Shown: positions 43,243 through 54,597 of the stretch, one piece after another
How positions within the stretch are numbered: position 1 is the stretch's first letter
Layout: the number at the start of each line of letters is the position of its first letter
Source of the DNA: Garcia nutans
Lineage: Eukaryota > Streptophyta > Magnoliopsida > Malpighiales > Euphorbiaceae
Direction: 5' to 3'
Assembly (NCBI GenBank): GCA_947685225.1
Contig: CANTUV010000004.1
Location: 15,593,001-15,657,000, forward strand
DNA length: 64,000 nucleotides
The notes under the pieces: generated by a model
What the model was told of the DNA's origin: nothing
Database searches by the model: none
The model's input: only the letters and a program-made list of their open reading frames with translations
Position numbers and translations under genes: made by a program

Positions 43243-44596
43243 ACTTGTTGTTTTCGTTTAAGTCAAAAATGCCATGTTGATATGATTATGGTGATATATA
43301 TTGTTTACGTATGGCATGTTAACTATAAAACTCTAATTCGTTTTTCATATGATGAGAAAGGATTGGTTTTTGGTTTCGTTTCTGTAAAACCCTAATTCGT
43401 TTTTCATATGATGAGAAAGGATTGGTGTTTTTAATTTCGTTTTCATGAGATGATCACGTATATATGATTGGTTGATTAAAATGATTTTCATATGATGAAA
43501 ACGATTAAGTTTATATGTGATATAAACATTTGGTAATGATTCTGTAATGGGTTGTACATATTCGAAATAAAACAGTAAGAAGGTTAATGAGATTAACGGT
43601 TCTGTTTTAGGGTTTCGCCAAAGAAAAATGTTAATGAGATTAACGTTTCTATTTAACATGTTAGTGATGAATATGTTATGTTTGTTTGATGTCTTGGCAT
43701 GGTGCATAGCATGGCCTTATGACCTATGTGATTGGTTTATTTATATCTTAATTTTTTATAAATACGGCCTGCGTGTCGTTTATTTTTGTAACTTTATAAT
43801 TACTAGTTTAGTAGTTAGTTTTTATTATTAATGTAATAATGAAGACTCAAGCTTGGAGAAGAAGATGGAAATTCCATGGAGATGAAGTTGCCTTTCAAGA
43901 TATGAAGAAATGTACTATTGCAAATGTTGTAATAGATAGGTTTTCTTTTCACCTAGGGTTGCCTATATGATCTTCATTTAGTCTCATGAAGATCATATCT
44001 AGTTTGGCCATGCTATGTCACGTTTATTTTTATCAAATATGTATGAGATGCCATGTTTGATAGTTTATGTATGCATATAGGATATGATATATAAATGTCA
44101 ATTTTAACATGTTTTCAAAAAAAAAAATAAATGGAATGAACCCTCACTATTAATCTAAGTTTTAATGCCATCCATGTCTTAAACACTTATCAAGGCTAAG
44201 ATCACCTAAATGTAGATTTTTCCAAAGCAATGTACTTTAGGTTATCCTAGCAAGATATGATGAGTAATGGTGCTGCTCATGCGTTTAAAATTGGTTAGAC
44301 TTAATTAGGCTATCAAAATGGTTTTGGGCCTAAGGCATTAGATGGGGTATAACATGCTATGACATATGATGTCATGATCCCATATTATCTAAGAGTTACA
44401 TCTGATGTAATTGGTAATGGGTTACCTACCATAATAACTTGATTTTAAGTGTCATGCCAAAGCTGACTTAATATTAAGTAAAATTGGATCTTAGCCCACT
44501 AAAATGTCATTGTGATGATTGAGGGTTATATTTTAGTGGGAGTTTAATTACTTATCACCTTTTATTAATTAAAATTTGCATATTTTGTAGATTGAA
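43243..44596 (+). other. Copia F untranslated leader
   Basis: AT-rich, no gene supported. A 59-bp tandem duplication lies at about 43330-43445 (TAATTCGTTTTTCATATGAT repeated). A block at 43640-43800 is strongly conserved with G (34595-34760) and holds an open frame including VLAWCIAWPYDLCDWF. Confidence 0.7.
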
Positions 44597-47500
44597 ATGG
44601 CTACCAACAATAACTCCACTTTATCACTGCGATCCATCCTTGAGAAGGAAAAACTAAAAGAGAATGGGACTAATTTTGTTGATTGGTTTAGGAACCTGAG
44701 AATTGTTCTCAAACAAGAAAAGAAGTCCTATGTGCTTGATGAAGCTGTCCCTGAGCCACCTCCTGCTAATGCTTCTAATGCTGATAAGAACAAGCATAAG
44801 AAGCATATGGATGATTCCAATGACATTGGATGTCTTATGCTTGCTACTATGTGTCCAGAACTTCAGAAGGATCTGGAACACTTGGAGGCTTATGAGATGA
44901 GTGTCCATCTCAAACAAGCTTTCCAACAGCAAGCTAGGCAGGATAGATTCGACACTGCTGTTGCATTATTTGACTGCAAGATGTGAGAGGGCGAATCGGT
45001 TAGCGCTCATGTTTTGAAAATGAAGGGCTACATTGATCACCTTGCCCGACTTGGATATCCCTTGAGTTTAGAACTCTCCACGGATTTGATCCTTCATTCT
45101 TTGCCCAGCAGTTTTTCACATTTTGTTATGAACTATAATATGAACAACATGGAAAAGTCCATTCCTGAGCTACATGGTATGCTCAAAACTGCTGAAGGGA
45201 ATATCAAAAGGCCCACTAAGGCTACCCATGTGTTGAATGTCAATAAGGGTAAGCCTATGAAGAAAAAAGGCAAGGCAAAGGGTAAAGCAACAGTTGCTAC
45301 AAAGCCTAAGGGACAGCCCAAGCCAAAAGAACGCAAGGCACCTGTTCCTAAGGAAGGAACTTGTCACCATTGCAAGGAGCCTGGGCATTGGAAAAGAAAT
45401 TGCCCACTTTATTTGGCTGAATTGAAGAAATCGAAGGGTAGTGCGACTACGTCTTCAGGTATATATGTTATAGAAATTAACTTATCTGCTTCTACTTCAT
45501 GGGTATTGGATACTGCATGTGGTTCTCACATTTGTACAAATGTGCAGGGACTCAAAAGGAGTAGATCACTGAAAAGGGGCGAAGTTGACCTACGAGTTGG
45601 GAATAAAGCAAGAGTTGCTGCACTAGCTGTAGGATCTTATGAACTTCATATGCCTAATGACTTTTTGTTAAATTTGAACAACTGCTATTATGTTCCTACT
45701 CTGAGTAGGAATCTTATTTCAGTTTCAGTTTTGGATGATGAAGGTTTTTCATTTTTAATTAAAAATAAGACCTGTTCTATTTTTGATAAAGATGATTTGC
45801 TTTATGGTATTGCAAGATCTTTTAATGGCCTTTATGTCCTTGACTTAGATGATTCTAGGGAGAATCATATTTATAACATAAACTCTAAGAGAATTAAGCC
45901 AAATGACCTAAACCCTACATTTTTATGGCATTGTCGTCTTAGCCATATAAATGAGAGACGCATTTCTAAACTCCATCAAGATGGATTATTAGATTCATTT
46001 GATTTTGAATCATTTGATAAATGTGAATCTTATTTACTTGGCAAAATGACAAAGAATCCTTTCACCGGACAAGGTGAAAGGGCTAATGACTTGCTAGGAC
46101 TAGTACATACAGATGTATGTGGCCCGTTAAGCATTAGTGCCAGAGGAGGATATAATTACTTCATTACTTTTACTGATGATTTCAGTAGGTATGGCTATGT
46201 CTACCTAATGAAACATAAGCATGAGGCTTTTGAAATGTTCAAAACTTTTCAAAATGAAGTACAAAATCAACTTGGTAAAACTATTAAGGCACTTCGATCT
46301 GATCGAGGTGGTGAATTTTTGAGCCAAGAGTTTGATGAACATCTAAGAAATTATGGAATTGTTTCACAATTAAATCCTCCAGGAACTCCACAGTGGAATG
46401 GTGTTTCTGAAAGAAGAAATCGAACTTTATTAGATATGGTTCGATCTATGATGAGTCAAGCAGATCTTCCATTATCGTTTTGGGGTTATGCCTTGGAGAC
46501 AGCTGCTTTTGTTTTAAACCGTGTACCATCTAAAGCGGTTGAAAAGACACCATATGAGATATGGACTGGCAAAACACCTAGTTTGTCTTTTCTTAAGATT
46601 TGGGGTTGTGAGGCTTATGTGAAAAGACCAGTTTCAGATAAGTTAGCTCCAAAATCTGCTAAATGTATCTTTGTGGGATATCCTAAGGAAACTAAAGGAT
46701 ATTATTTCTATATTCCATCTGAGAACAAAGTATTTGTTGCTCGAAATGGAACCTTCTTGGAAAAGGAATTCATTTCTAAAAGAACTAGTGGGAGCACAGT
46801 TCAATTAGATGAATTTATAGAACCACAAGAAGATATTGAACCGCCTGTAGAAACAGTTTCAGAACCACAAGTCATTGTGGAAACTGAAAATGTTACACAA
46901 GTTCTGCGCAGATCTGATAGACCACATCATCAGCCTGAGAGATATGGATTTCTCATGACTGAAAGTCGTGAAGTTTTGCTCATAGATCAAGATGAGCCAA
47001 CTACCTATCTTGAAGCTGTGTCAGGTCCAGATTCAGAGAAATGGCTTGGAGCCATGAACTCTGAGATGCAGTCCATGTTTGACAACCAAGTTTGGGCCTT
47101 AATTGATCCTCCCGAAGGTATTAAGACTATTGGTTGCAAATGGGTTTTCAAGAAGAAAATTGACATTAATGGAAATGTGCAAACCTATAAAGCAAGGTTG
47201 GTTGCTAAAGGTTTCAAACAAACACATGGTATAGACTATGATGAAACTTTTTCTCCAGTTGCTATGGATGTCAAAACCGCTTTCCTTAATGGAAATTTAC
47301 TCGAGGATGTGTACATGACACAACCTGAGGGTTTTGTAAATCCTGAGAATTCTGGGAAGGTTTGCAAGCTTCAAAGGTCCATTTATGGATTGAAGCAAGC
47401 ATCTCGAAGCTGGAATCTTTGTTTTGATGAAACAGTTAAGTACTTTGGTTTCATTCAAAATGAAGATGAACCATGTGTTTACAAGATGGTTAGTGGGAGT

Positions 47501-48508
47501 GCTATCGTGTTCTTAGTCCTATATGTAGATGACATATTGATCATTGGAAATGATGTCCCCACTTTACAAAAGGTTAAAGATTGGTTAGGGAATTCTTTTT
47601 CAATGAAGGACTTGGGAGAGGCTGCATATATCCTTGGTATAAGGATCTATAGAGATAGATCTAGAAGGATAATTGGCTTAAGTCAAAGTACATACATTGA
47701 CAAAGTGTTGAAGAGGTTCAGTATGCAAGATTCTAAGAAAGGATTCTTGCCTATGTCACATGGTATTCATCTTGGCAAGAATCAATGTCCTAAGACATCT
47801 GAGGAGCGAGATAGAATGAATAAGATCCCTTATGCTTCTGCTATTGGATCTATTATGTATGCCATGCTATGTACTAGACCTGATGTCTCATATTCTTTAA
47901 GCACAACAAGTAGATATCAAGCTGATCCTGGTGAGGGTCACTGGACAGCTGTTAAGAACATTCTTAAGTATCTAAGAAGAACTAAGAATGTTTTCTTAGT
48001 TTATGGAGGTTTGGAAGATGAACTAGTTGTAAATGGTTACACAGATGCTAGTTTCCAAACTGATATAGATGATCACAAATCGCAGTCAGGTTTTGTATTC
48101 ACATTGAATGGTGGAGCCATTACTTGGAAAAGTTCCAAGCAAAGCACAGTAGCAGATTCTACAACAGAAGCTGAGTATATAGCAGCATCAGATGCTGCTA
48201 AGGAAGCAGTTTGGCTGAAGAAATTCATCACTGAGCTTGGAGTGGTGCTTAGCATTGCTAATCCTATGGCTATCTATTGTGACAACAATGGTGCCATAGC
48301 GCAAGCAAAAGAGCCAAGGTCCCATCAAAAATCTAAGCACATACTCAGGCGATTTCACCTCATTCGAGACATCATTGATAGAGGTGATATCAAGATATGC
48401 AAAGTTGACACAAATGACAACATAGCAGATCCATTGACAAAGCCTCTCTCGCGGGTCAAGCATGATCAGCACACTAGGTCTATGGGCATGAGATATTTGT
48501 TAGACTAG
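44597..48508 (+). pseudogene. Copia F gag-pol, one stop and key residues lost
   Basis: ATG 44597 (MATNNNSTLSLRSILEKEKL). The frame is stopped once by TGA 44984-44986 where G has a Ser codon, then stays open to 48508. Domains are as in G, but with damage: the protease motif reads LDTACGSH (DTG to DTA); the integrase zinc region has CESYLLGK (Cys to Tyr); and 63 bases are missing in frame near 47265, removing the RT segment between PVAM and DVKTAFLNG. The YVDD motif ([12 protein letters not shown]) and the RNase H end are intact. It could not encode a working protein set without these parts. Confidence 0.93.
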
Positions 48509-48528
48509 GCCTAGTGCAAGTGGGAGAC

Positions 48529-49890
48529 TGTTAGTGTATATGCCCTAGGCCATTGATTTGGACCTTAATGTTATTCATTTTGTTATTAATAAAGAAGTTT
48601 TTATTATCATTGTTATGTTTGCATGTTATATATAATAATGATTATATCCCTGGTTTATTATTGTTATGGAGATAATAATAAATATAACTAGTGTAATATT
48701 GATTTGATAATCATAAGATGATTATAGGTATGAAGATAGAAATCAATATTATGGATACATGTTAGAGAACAGTGTATTGGATAGACCCACACAGATATCA
48801 CTTCATGGTTTAATGTCATAAGTGTATCTCATAATAGTTTTCATTTAATCCTTTGACTTGAGATTGTCATAGTTTCCAACATAAGGAATATTATGTTTTG
48901 ACATGATCAAACATTATCTGTAACTAGATAATTATAAAGGTTATGCTTGAACATGATATAAATTATGTAGAGGAAAATGAATAATCAAGATGGAATTTGT
49001 CCCTCTCTATGAGAGAGATATCTTCTGGGCCCCTCGATAAGTGTAACTGAGAAATGCATGGCCATGCTCAAATAAGTTGATATAAGATCAATCTTATTTG
49101 TTTATCAGTTAACTTGGAGATCGAGTAATCATAAGTTTGGACAATATAAGTATGACATTTACTATGACTTATGTTCAAACTAGATATCGTGTGACAAAGA
49201 GATTAATGCATGTACTATTTCAGGTTTTTCATTTATAATGATTCTCATGATTAATTGGGTAGTCGTAATGTCTTGCTAGAGGCCAATTATGATTTGTGCA
49301 TTTCAATAGAGATTGAAATACACTACCAATTAATATGAGCCTATCGGGTCACACACATAGAACGTAGGCTGTACTTAAATAATAATAATTATATTTAATT
49401 ATTGTTGTTAGTATTATTATTATTATTAGATATTAATAATAATATTGTTATAATAATTATTATTAGATAATAATTATTAAAACGTGGGTCCATATGGGAT
49501 ATGGACAGTTAGGGTTTTGATAAAAAAGAAGTCTTTTAAAACGGTTTTAAAAAGGACTGGAGGTTTAATGATCTGATTATTCGTTTTGAAAAGGAAAACG
49601 TAAGAAGAGAAAAAACCTAAAAAAAAACCCTAGTTTTGTTTTAAAAAAGGTTCAGCCACTGCCGTTGGTGAGCTAGCACTCAGACCGGCGTACGTTTGTG
49701 TGGATTTCGTTAGAGGGTGTTCGTCTTCAGAAGGCAGCATCTGTTAATCGTTTTGAAGCTACACAAAAAGGTTAGTTTCGAATCTCTTTTATCGAACTGA
49801 ATGGATCACATGGATCCTGTGAGTAAATCGAAAGAATTTTTTTGTTTTCCGCTGCGGCAAGGGTTGCAGATTCTTCATGATTTGCTAACA
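48529..49890 (+). mobile_element. Copia F 3' LTR (type X)
   Basis: TGTTAGTGTATATGCCCTAG to TTTGCTAACA, 1362 bp, followed by TTCAG (49891-49895). It pairs with 35231-36592, whose outer flank CTGAA is the reverse complement of TTCAG. Confidence 0.92.
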
Positions 49891-50828
49891 TTCAGTTCCT
49901 GCTCTTATTGATCCAGGATCTACGCATACATACATAAGTGCATCCATCTTGCCTGTGTCTGAATTGTATTCTGAATCCTTAAGATTTGGTGTCTTGGTAA
50001 CAAATCCTTTAGGGCATTGTGTTATGATGAGTAAGGTGCACCGAGATAGTCCAGTTGTTATTCAGGATGAGGAGTTTCTTAGTGATTTGATTGAAATGCC
50101 TTTTAAGGAGTATGATTTGATCTTAGGCATAGACTGGTTGTCTAAGCATGGGGCTATGGTAGATTGTCAGAAGAAGTGTGTTACCCTGAGAACCGGTGAT
50201 GGTATATGTATTATGGTATCTAGTGAGTAGAGACAACTTGCATCCTTATTTGTTTCAGCTGTTGCAGCTAGGAAGTTGATTCGAAAAGGGTGTGATGCTT
50301 ATCTTGCTCATGTTGTGGATACCAGAATAGTGGGTTCTCAGCTTGATAGTATACCCACAGTTGCTGAATTCCTAGATGTGTTTCCCGAGGAATTGCCAGG
50401 GATACCCCCTGAGAGAGAGGTCGAGTTTGGTATCGATTTGTTGCCTGGTACCACTCCCATCTCTATTACTCCCTATCGAATGGCACCTGCTGAGTTGAGA
50501 GAGTTAAAGGTGCAGTTGCAGGAGTTGTTGGATAGAGGGTTTATTCGCCCTAGTGTGTCTCCGTAGGGAGCTCCTGTTTTGTTTGTAATGAAGAAGGATG
50601 GTACTTTGAGGTTGTGCATTAATTATAGGCAATTGAATAAGGTGACTACCAAGAATAAGTATCCTTTGCCTAGAATATATGATCTCTTTGATTAATTGAA
50701 GGGAGCAGCAGTTTTCTCCAAGATTAATTTGAGATCAGGGTACCATCAGTTAAGAGTCAGAGCTGAAGATATATCTAAGATAGCTTTCCGCCCAAGGTAT
50801 GGGCATTATGAATTTTTGGTGATGCCTT
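49891..50828 (+). pseudogene. pol: Tekay H protease and partial RT, 3' half
   Basis: It resumes exactly where 36593 broke off (TTCAG then TTCCTGCTCTTATTGATC). Protease: LIDPGSTHTYISASILPVSE. Stops at about 50228 (CAG to TAG), 50565 (TGG to TAG) and 50693 (CAA to TAA). RT reads [20 protein letters not shown] to [10 protein letters not shown], then ends at 50828 before the FIDD motif, joined to Athila LTR sequence. The rest of pol and the 3' LTR of H are deleted. Confidence 0.9.
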
Positions 50829-51085
50829 TAGGGGGATTCAATATCTGGATAGTATTTTCATCATCAATCCTTTTTGCACAACACTCAATCTCTCTCTACT
50901 TTCAGCTATTAAGTTAATTATCTTTAATTACAAAATTTCACAAAACTATTGATTTGCTAAAGAACAGTTAAAATTTGCACTAGTACTTGGCCTTGTCCCC
51001 AGTGGAATGACAACTCACTCACTACTTTATTACTTGAGCGACCTGTGCACTTGCGGTATTGCAATAGAATAAGTTTGCACCATCA
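50829..51085 (+). mobile_element. Athila 3' LTR, last 257 bases
   Basis: From TAGGGGGATTCAATATCTGG to CACCATCA it aligns with 4032-4287. It is followed by AGTAC, the same five bases that precede the 5' LTR at 2859. The upstream 1.17 kb of this LTR was lost in a deletion that also removed the end of Tekay H. Confidence 0.9.
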
Positions 51086-51320
51086 AGTACCTTGGCAGAA
51101 GATTTCTCATATCACCATGCGGACATACTTGAAGTATGTTCCTCTTGCTGCTCTTCATTGAGGTACTTGCTATGACCCTCGCCGGCTTAACCATCAGTAA
51201 GGAGCTGAGCTTTGAGGTTCTGAATTCACTCCCGATTTAGACATGCCTTGTCTGACTGAAGCCTACTTGGATCGGCTGAAGCAAAGCTGGCCTGCAAGTT
51301 ACACTTATCGTCTGCCATAG
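51086..51320 (+). pseudogene. Tat-type ORF1, continuation after the Athila insertion
   Basis: AGTAC at 51086-51090 is the right copy of the target duplication. Skipping the Athila and one AGTAC, the frame that ended NICWLV at 2857 continues PWQKISHITMRTYLKYVPLA with a stop at about 51158, then CYDPRRLNHQ. W-x-x-PW, a VPL motif, Y-x-P-R and Gln spacing fit the C-terminal part of DUF7745-type ORF1. It is cut at 51320 by the Tat C LTR. Confidence 0.65.
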
Positions 51321-51510
51321 TGTAGACCCTTAATTTTTGATCCAGTCCGGTCTAATATATTTTAATTAGTCCAAATAATTTTGTGTTGTCCAATATGTTT
51401 TAATTAGTCCAAAATAAATTTTGTTATGTTAATTAAATAATATTTGCTTTAGTATTTAAATTTTATAATTAATAATAAATAAATAATAATAATAGTAAAT
51501 AAAAATAAAA

Positions 51511-51665
51511 TCTGCGATGAAAAATTTCATCGCCAAAAAGGGTTGCGGCGAAATGGCCATGGGCCATTTTGCTTGCAGGTTATTCCTGCGGGTGAAATGG
51601 CCAGCAGGCCAATTCTCGCCCCGCAGCCAGCTGCGGCAGCTTTTTCGCCAGTGTAATTTTTCTAC
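51511..51665. repeat. Hairpin cluster in the Tat C LTR U3
   Basis: GCGATGAAAAATTTCATCGC, AATGGCCATGGGCCATTT and GCAGCCAGCTGCGGC type inverted repeats follow each other. They occupy the same relative position as 19902-20020 in Tat M but differ in sequence. Confidence 0.7.
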
Positions 51666-51830
51666 ATAAATTTTTTTTTGCCAGCGCAATTTTTCCGCAG
51701 CAATTTTTTTTTGCCGGCAAAATTTTTCTGACTCAAATTTTTTCGAAACCAAATACAGTTAGGTTTCTGTTTCCTTTTCTTAATTAATGTTAGATTTCGT
51801 GAATAACTAAAATTAATCATAAAAATCTTC

Positions 51831-51838
51831 TATAAATA
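51831..51838 (+). promoter_or_regulatory. TATA box of the Tat C LTR
   Basis: TATAAATAAGGACTAAAAC, about 510 bases inside the LTR, with a homologous copy in Tat M (19732-19739, minus). Confidence 0.65.
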
Positions 51839-53626
51839 AGGACTAAAACAACACAGAAAGGGGGAGGTGAAATTCGGGATCGGAATTTGGAAAAAAAAAT
51901 TGGAGATTTAGGAGAAACCTTTGGCAGCGAAATCGATCGGACTTTTGAGAGAGCAATCAAGCAATTCAATCCATCAAAGGCAGCAAAGCTTGTCTTTGTA
52001 CTTGTTCAGCAATTTTTGGTGGAACTAACGAACGAAGGTTTGAATCTCTAATTTCTTTATTTTCTCACAGTAGCTTTAATAAATCGTATATTCTATTTCC
52101 AAAAACCCTAAAAATTATTCTTCTGTTTCTTCTAAACCTTAAATCCCAAAAATGTTTCTTCTAAACCTAAGAACCCTAATTTGTTTCTTCTGTCTCCAAA
52201 CACCCTAATTCGTTTCTTTTGTTTTAAAAACCATAAAAACCTTAAATCGTTTCTTTTGTCTCCAAAAACTTCAAAAACCCTAGATCATTTTATTAATTCC
52301 CAAAACCCTAATCTCTATCCCAAAAAGTCAGTAGCCTTATTTTTTAAGCATAAAAAACTTTAACCCTAATTAATCCTTCTTTCCAAAATCACACAGTAAG
52401 TATTATTATTTTAAAAATAATACTAGTTTCTTCCAATTTCAAAATCGTATTTTTTTAAATCTTAAACCGTAAAATCTTAATTTTCAACACCGGACCCCGC
52501 AAGGGGCGCTGCCCCATTGACCCCCGCCCGCTAACCGGTTAGCGGGACCGCCGTATGGGTTCGGGTCATTATTTATTTATACATTATAAATCTTTATGTT
52601 TTACTTCCATTATTATGATTATTCAAAATACAACAATAAACCCAAAACCAATTAATCTAAAACTTAAATTTTCCTAATTTCATGATTTTACCCTTCAAAC
52701 CCTAATTTTGTTAATCAAAGAACCTCATCAATCTCTTAAATTATCAAGCTTTAATCCATTTCAACTCCCTTAAATCTTACAGTAGCCTAAACCAATAAAT
52801 TCCAAAACCTTAAATATTAATTGAAGAATCTTAAATAGAAAAAGTAGCCCTAATTTGTGTCTTTAATTGCTTTATTTAATTTTATATTTGATTAGGTAAT
52901 CTATTATATGCTTTAATTTATTTATTTTGCTTTGTTGCCTTATTTAATTTCAATGATTAGTTTATTTAAGTAACCATGGATGAATGTTTATTTTATATCT
53001 TTGATGAATGATTTATTTATGATGAATGGTTATTTACTTTATCGATTTATTTTGATTTCCAAATGTTGTAAGAGGTATGTTTCCAATTGGTGGGTACCTC
53101 ATTAGTTAAATATCATGTAATTTAAATTGCTTTTCTATTTTAGAACCAATGTAAAGTACATGTTTTTACCTTTCGGTGGGTGTCCTATTTAGGCATGGAT
53201 TATGTAAGGGCATGTTTCCATTTTCAGATGGGTGTCCATTTATTTGTTTTGCTTGCACATTATTTTGATTTTCAATATATCGATGCTTTATTTTAATTAT
53301 TGTGTGTAATATAGATAATATTGTTATATTTAAGAATTTTATTATATTAAGACTTGTAAAGGAGGTCGGTTCCAATGAACCGGGCGTTGTGGGTGCTAGG
53401 CCATTTCTCACCTTCCCCACATGTACCCAACTTTCCAAACCCATTAGGGGGTTGGGGATTCCTTAGGAATCGAGTCATCCACCCCTTTCTTTTTTCTGGC
53501 CCATCCGGGTGTCGACTCCATTTTCTCTAGACCTAGGTCTGTGTTCTCTAAGGCCCCGAGCCTAAATAGTGCCGAAGTCTCAAGAACCATTCCACAGGGA
53601 GTAGGGGCGAAAATCCCCGCTCACAG

Positions 53627-53644
53627 TGGCGACTCCACTGGGGA
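53627..53644 (+). other. Primer binding site, Tat C
   Basis: TGGCGACTCCACTGGGGA one base after the LTR end, identical to that of Tat M. Confidence 0.87.
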
Positions 53645-54597
53645 TAAGAGAAGTTGATTCCGTTGGTCTTTATATTATTCTATTCTTTCTGATAATAATA
53701 TTATCCATTGCATCATATTAGATTGCATTGTGTGCGTGAGTTAGGACGCCCGTGTTACCCGTGTTGTTTTATATAAGGGATACCATACTTTCACTCAGGG
53801 TATAGAGATCGAGCATGGTATAACTACTCATAGCCTCGTACCATTTGGTATATACTTGCTATGGGAACCTAAGCCTTTTTAACCCAAAGACTAAAGCTCA
53901 TGTAATTGGCCTAGTTACTTTCCTTAGGTTTTTACCCCAAATGCATGTTGTTTGACTATGGTTAATTTGACTTGGCTTAAATCATGGCTTATTTGGTTTG
54001 ATCTTTTTCTAATATGACCCAAGTACTTTGCAAGCTCAAATAAATTTTTTCTTTAAAGTCCAAAAGACCAAAATATTTTCAAAATTTTTCAAGATGGTCT
54101 TTGGACGTAAGACTTTTCTAAAAACAAATAAAAAATTCTTTGGCTCATGGCCCAAATACTAGGCCCAAAATCCATTTTTTCTTAGATCTTTTTACAATGG
54201 GCTTAGAAACTAAATTGTTTTTATCCAACCTTTTTTTTTCAATGAGCTTGCAAAATATTTAGGTCAATTACGAAATACCAAAAATCAATTGTGAGCCTAG
54301 TTTATACTAAGAAATAATTAATCATGGGCTTGTTTTTGGCATGAATCATTAGTTACTTTTTAAGTGAGAAATCTATCTATAATAAACCTCTTAATTTAGT
54401 TTTAATCCAATATAGCATAAAAGCTACTATAGTTGGTTGAATGGATTAAAACCTAATTAATGGGAATTACTATGAATGGATTTCCATTTTTGAAAATATA
54501 ACTATTGGTTGAAACGTCCGAGGGAAATATTTGAAAACAAGATACCCCATGTTGGTATTTTGTTAACCATATACCTAGGAAAAGAGACTCACCATTC
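53645..54597 (+). other. Tat C untranslated leader
   Basis: AT-rich, collinear with 10048-9092 in reverse. I see no gene. Confidence 0.75.

Larger units (their letters stand above)
41803..49890 (+). mobile_element. Copia element F, plus strand, chimeric
   Basis: 5' LTR 41803-43228 (type Y), primer binding site 43230-43242, leader, gag-pol 44597-48508, purine tract GCAAGTGGGAGAC before 48529, 3' LTR 48529-49890 (type X). It is head-to-head with G, and each carries the other's LTR partner. Confidence 0.92.
51321..53625 (+). mobile_element. Tat C 5' LTR (2305 bp)
   Basis: TGTAGACCCTTAATTTTTGA to AATCCCCGCTCACA. TATA box TATAAATAAGG at 51831. Hairpin cluster at 51511-51665. A GC-rich island with CCCGCTAACCGGTTAGCGGG (52526-52545, itself a perfect palindrome) lies in otherwise AT-rich sequence. 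No gene is inside; frames such as 53166-53444 (minus) are incidental. Confidence 0.9.

Noticed and set aside
28371..49890. Mismatched copia LTRs caused by template switching during reverse transcription
   Set aside because: Template switching would not exchange the target-site duplications between two loci; here both duplications match crosswise, as do the split CACTA and Tekay H.
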